Assembly (NCBI RefSeq): GCF_910592395.1
Contig: NC_088309.1
Span: 9,550,501 to 9,614,500 of the forward strand
From: Lineus longissimus
Taxonomy: Eukaryota; Nemertea; Pilidiophora; Heteronemertea; Lineidae
Length of the DNA stretch: 64,000 bases
Reading direction: 5' to 3'
Positions 62,104-64,000 of this stretch are shown piece after piece; the stretch's first letter is position 1, and each line of letters starts with the position of its first letter. The translations under genes and the position numbers were made by a program. A model generated the notes under the pieces. It saw only the letters and a program-made list of their open reading frames with translations. It searched no databases and had not been told where the DNA came from.

Positions 62104-64000
62104 CTATCTTTCTACCGTTAGGTGAGAGGTCTTGGCCCTCTGTGTCGCAGTGGGGGCATATAATTTGTCCCAATCTTTCTGTGCTTGAGCCGCCTCTTGT
62201 ACAGAATCTGCGAACAGGAAAGAACCGTCCATAGGAGCGGTTCTTAAGGCCCCTTCCAGCTGGAGGGATCTGATGACACTGAGAGAGCCCAGTGCGGCGT
62301 CTCTACGGAGTAGGACGCTATTTGCTGCGGTCTTGGCGGACAGAGCAATAGCGTGCCTAATCGAATGTGACAAGGATGTCACAAGCGATTTTGTGTCATC
62401 AGATAGTGACTCATTATCTTTTAGGGATCTGGCTAGGGCCAGGTTAGTGTGCTCTGCGTAGGAGAGCACCGCTAACGTGTTTTTGGCCAGACCCTTTTGT
62501 GCTCTAAGGTCTCGGTAAGCCGAGGAGGAGGTCACCCTAGGCACGAGTTGGTCCAGCTGTACAGCGTCCTTTAATATGGAAGTCGATGCTGCAGCTGGAC
62601 AGCCGGCCGAGCTGACTCGATAATAGTCAGCGCGGTACAACGGGAGGAAGTTGTGCTGTGAACAACTTCCCCGGTTTACACCAAGCTTCCGGTCCGACTG
62701 CCGGAAGGACAGGGATGGAAGTACGTTGGTGGGCGCCTTGTGAGTCTCTGATTGTACGCTCCAAAAGTTCAGAGACTGCTACCACCGACGGGGAGGGAGG
62801 AAGGAATTCAAGTGCCCGAGTGGAGCCTTGAGAAACCTGTGGATTGGGATCCACTTCCTGTCCCCAGAGTGAAAAGGTCGGTGTTGACAAGGCTGGCAGT
62901 TCCGGCGGGGTAGGGCACAGATCCTGCGGGAGGTACGCTCTGATCAAGGATCTGAGTGTCCTCATATCCGACAAGATACTGGCCTCCTCTGTTGACAGCT
63001 CCTCCTGATTGGGGGAGCGGTAGCCTGGCTGAGAACTCTCGTTCTCAGAAAATTCCTCTAAAATAGAGGAGTCGGATGGTGGGTATCCGATGGGACCAGG
63101 CGCACCAGAGGAACCGGAACCCTGCTCCAGATGGCTGAGTCTATCAGTAAGACCTGCTACCATCTGGATGAGCTGGGACAGTTGCTGTCCCGACTCGGGT
63201 TCCGGACTCGACGTGCGGCTTCTCTCAACGACGGGCGGTTGAGGCGAGGGTGAGCGCATAAGCGAACCCTGGAAGCCGTATGTACGGGCGAATGGGTCTT
63301 CCGGAAGCGGAAGATGCCCATATTCTGAACCAGAGTTCAGATGTCCTCTCTGCGTAGCTTGTTCCATGGGAACGACGCCTCTGCTACGAGGAGGGGGTGG
63401 CACTTCCGGTTGGTTCCACCCAAGAGGTTGGCCAACGTAGGAAGGTGCCTGCATTTCCGGTAGGACGAAGTCCGAAACCGGAAATGCCCGTAACTCCTTC
63501 GCCGGTATGGAGCTACCGGATGCCCTTTTAGAAGGAGGTACGGAGGGCGGAAACGCTGTTACCGAAGACGCATGGCGTTTCGGAGGTGGCGTTATAAAGT
63601 CCGGCCCTACTCTACTGTGTCCGTGAGGACTGGGGTTATTTTGCAGTAAAGACTGAGAAAAACCCCCAGTAGAGTCTTCGGTTACTGAAAAACGGGAACC
63701 CGCGTCAGTAACCGGAACTGCAATCGGCGGACCGGAAGCAGGGTGCTCCCGCGGGTACAAAGGGCTTGTACTCGGGGGAGCGGACGACAGAGGAACCGGA
63801 AGGTTCCCTGAGGTCCGGGGTATATTAAACCCTTGGAGACTTATTGGATGTAAGTCTCCCTTGGGACCACAGACATTAATAATGTCAGATCCCGCATCCT
63901 TCGCAGCCGCGGCCGGAACCGGAACTCGGCTGACGGAAGGGGTGGTGGCGGGAGGTTTGCTAGACCTCCGGGTTATATGCCCGGAAACGGAACCGGAAGA
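62104..64000 (-). pseudogene. DIRS gag-like frame, continues beyond the window
   Basis: The first part is Pro/Ser/Gly-rich, open from the right edge to the stop at 62627. There is no ATG before the edge, so the true start lies outside. Similarity then moves to an overlapping frame (62640-62104) reading FLPLYRADYYRVSSAGCP and a helical, Ala/Leu-rich C-terminal region. The switch suggests a single-base change near 62640. Assignment as gag rests on position and composition. Confidence 0.6.

Larger units (their letters stand above)
58179..64000 (-). mobile_element. DIRS-type tyrosine-recombinase retrotransposon, decayed, 5' end off window
   Basis: In minus-strand order: gag-like frame (from beyond 64000 to 62104), reverse transcriptase and RNase H (about 61950-59793), and a tyrosine recombinase (about 60495-58960). 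RT, RNase H and a tyrosine recombinase, with no aspartic protease or DDE integrase, define the DIRS order. Lesions: frame changes near 62640, 62105, 61730, 59635 and 59226, TAG at 60678-60680 and TGA at 59104-59106. The copy is therefore inactive unless the assembly is faulty. GC content is clearly higher than the flanks. Confidence 0.88.

Noticed and set aside
1-64000. CRISPR arrays, bacterial operons, riboswitches or prophage
   Set aside because: The tandem repeats found have no unique spacers, and the gene structures are clearly eukaryotic.

Overview
The window is animal genomic DNA: short exons with GT/AG borders, long AT-rich introns, many small repeats, metazoan gene families and no bacterial-style gene packing. 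Repeats with ends of the form GGCC..GGGCC + GCTCA.. / ..TGAGC and the overall gene complement suggest a marine invertebrate, most likely a lophotrochozoan (mollusc, brachiopod or annelid). That placement is inference, not something the sequence proves.

Layout. 391-5398 (+): a complete 11-exon SLC17 transporter of the vesicular glutamate transporter type. 6565-8949 (-): a phytanoyl-CoA dioxygenase-family gene with two tandem versions of its last coding exon. 13090-18911 (-): a secreted, free-standing peptidyl-alpha-hydroxyglycine amidating lyase (PAL). 21247-23474 (+): a complete 5-exon TLCD3/FAM57-type TLC-domain membrane protein. 24270-25530: a 39-bp minisatellite that is open in several frames on both strands. 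29519-53069 (-): a complete 23-exon PITPNM/RdgB gene (PITP domain, FFAT motif, DDHD, LNS2). Inside its intron 1, on the opposite strand, sits an intronless TALE-class homeobox gene (50496-51935) with its own TATA box and poly(A) signals. 53676-55379: a repeat element built of about 300-bp tandem units. 58046-58178: a tRNA-derived SINE. 58179-64000 (-): a decayed DIRS-type (tyrosine-recombinase) retrotransposon that runs off the right edge.

The reading frames of SLC17, TLCD3 and PITPNM were joined exon by exon and each sums to a whole number of codons (513, 279 and 1365 residues), so these models are well supported. The dioxygenase lacks its first coding exon and PAL lacks one small internal exon that I could not place. 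The genes are not an operon or an obvious pathway. Shared themes are neurosecretion (glutamate loading, peptide amidation) and membrane lipids (TLCD3, PITPNM).

The points most worth following up are the nested TALE gene with a divergent recognition helix, the duplicated terminal exon of the dioxygenase, the 94-bp tandem copies of an exon end plus splice donor in PITPNM, the 24-nt PITPNM microexon, and a compact hairpin-rich segment near 19.7 kb that resembles an Sm-class small RNA.
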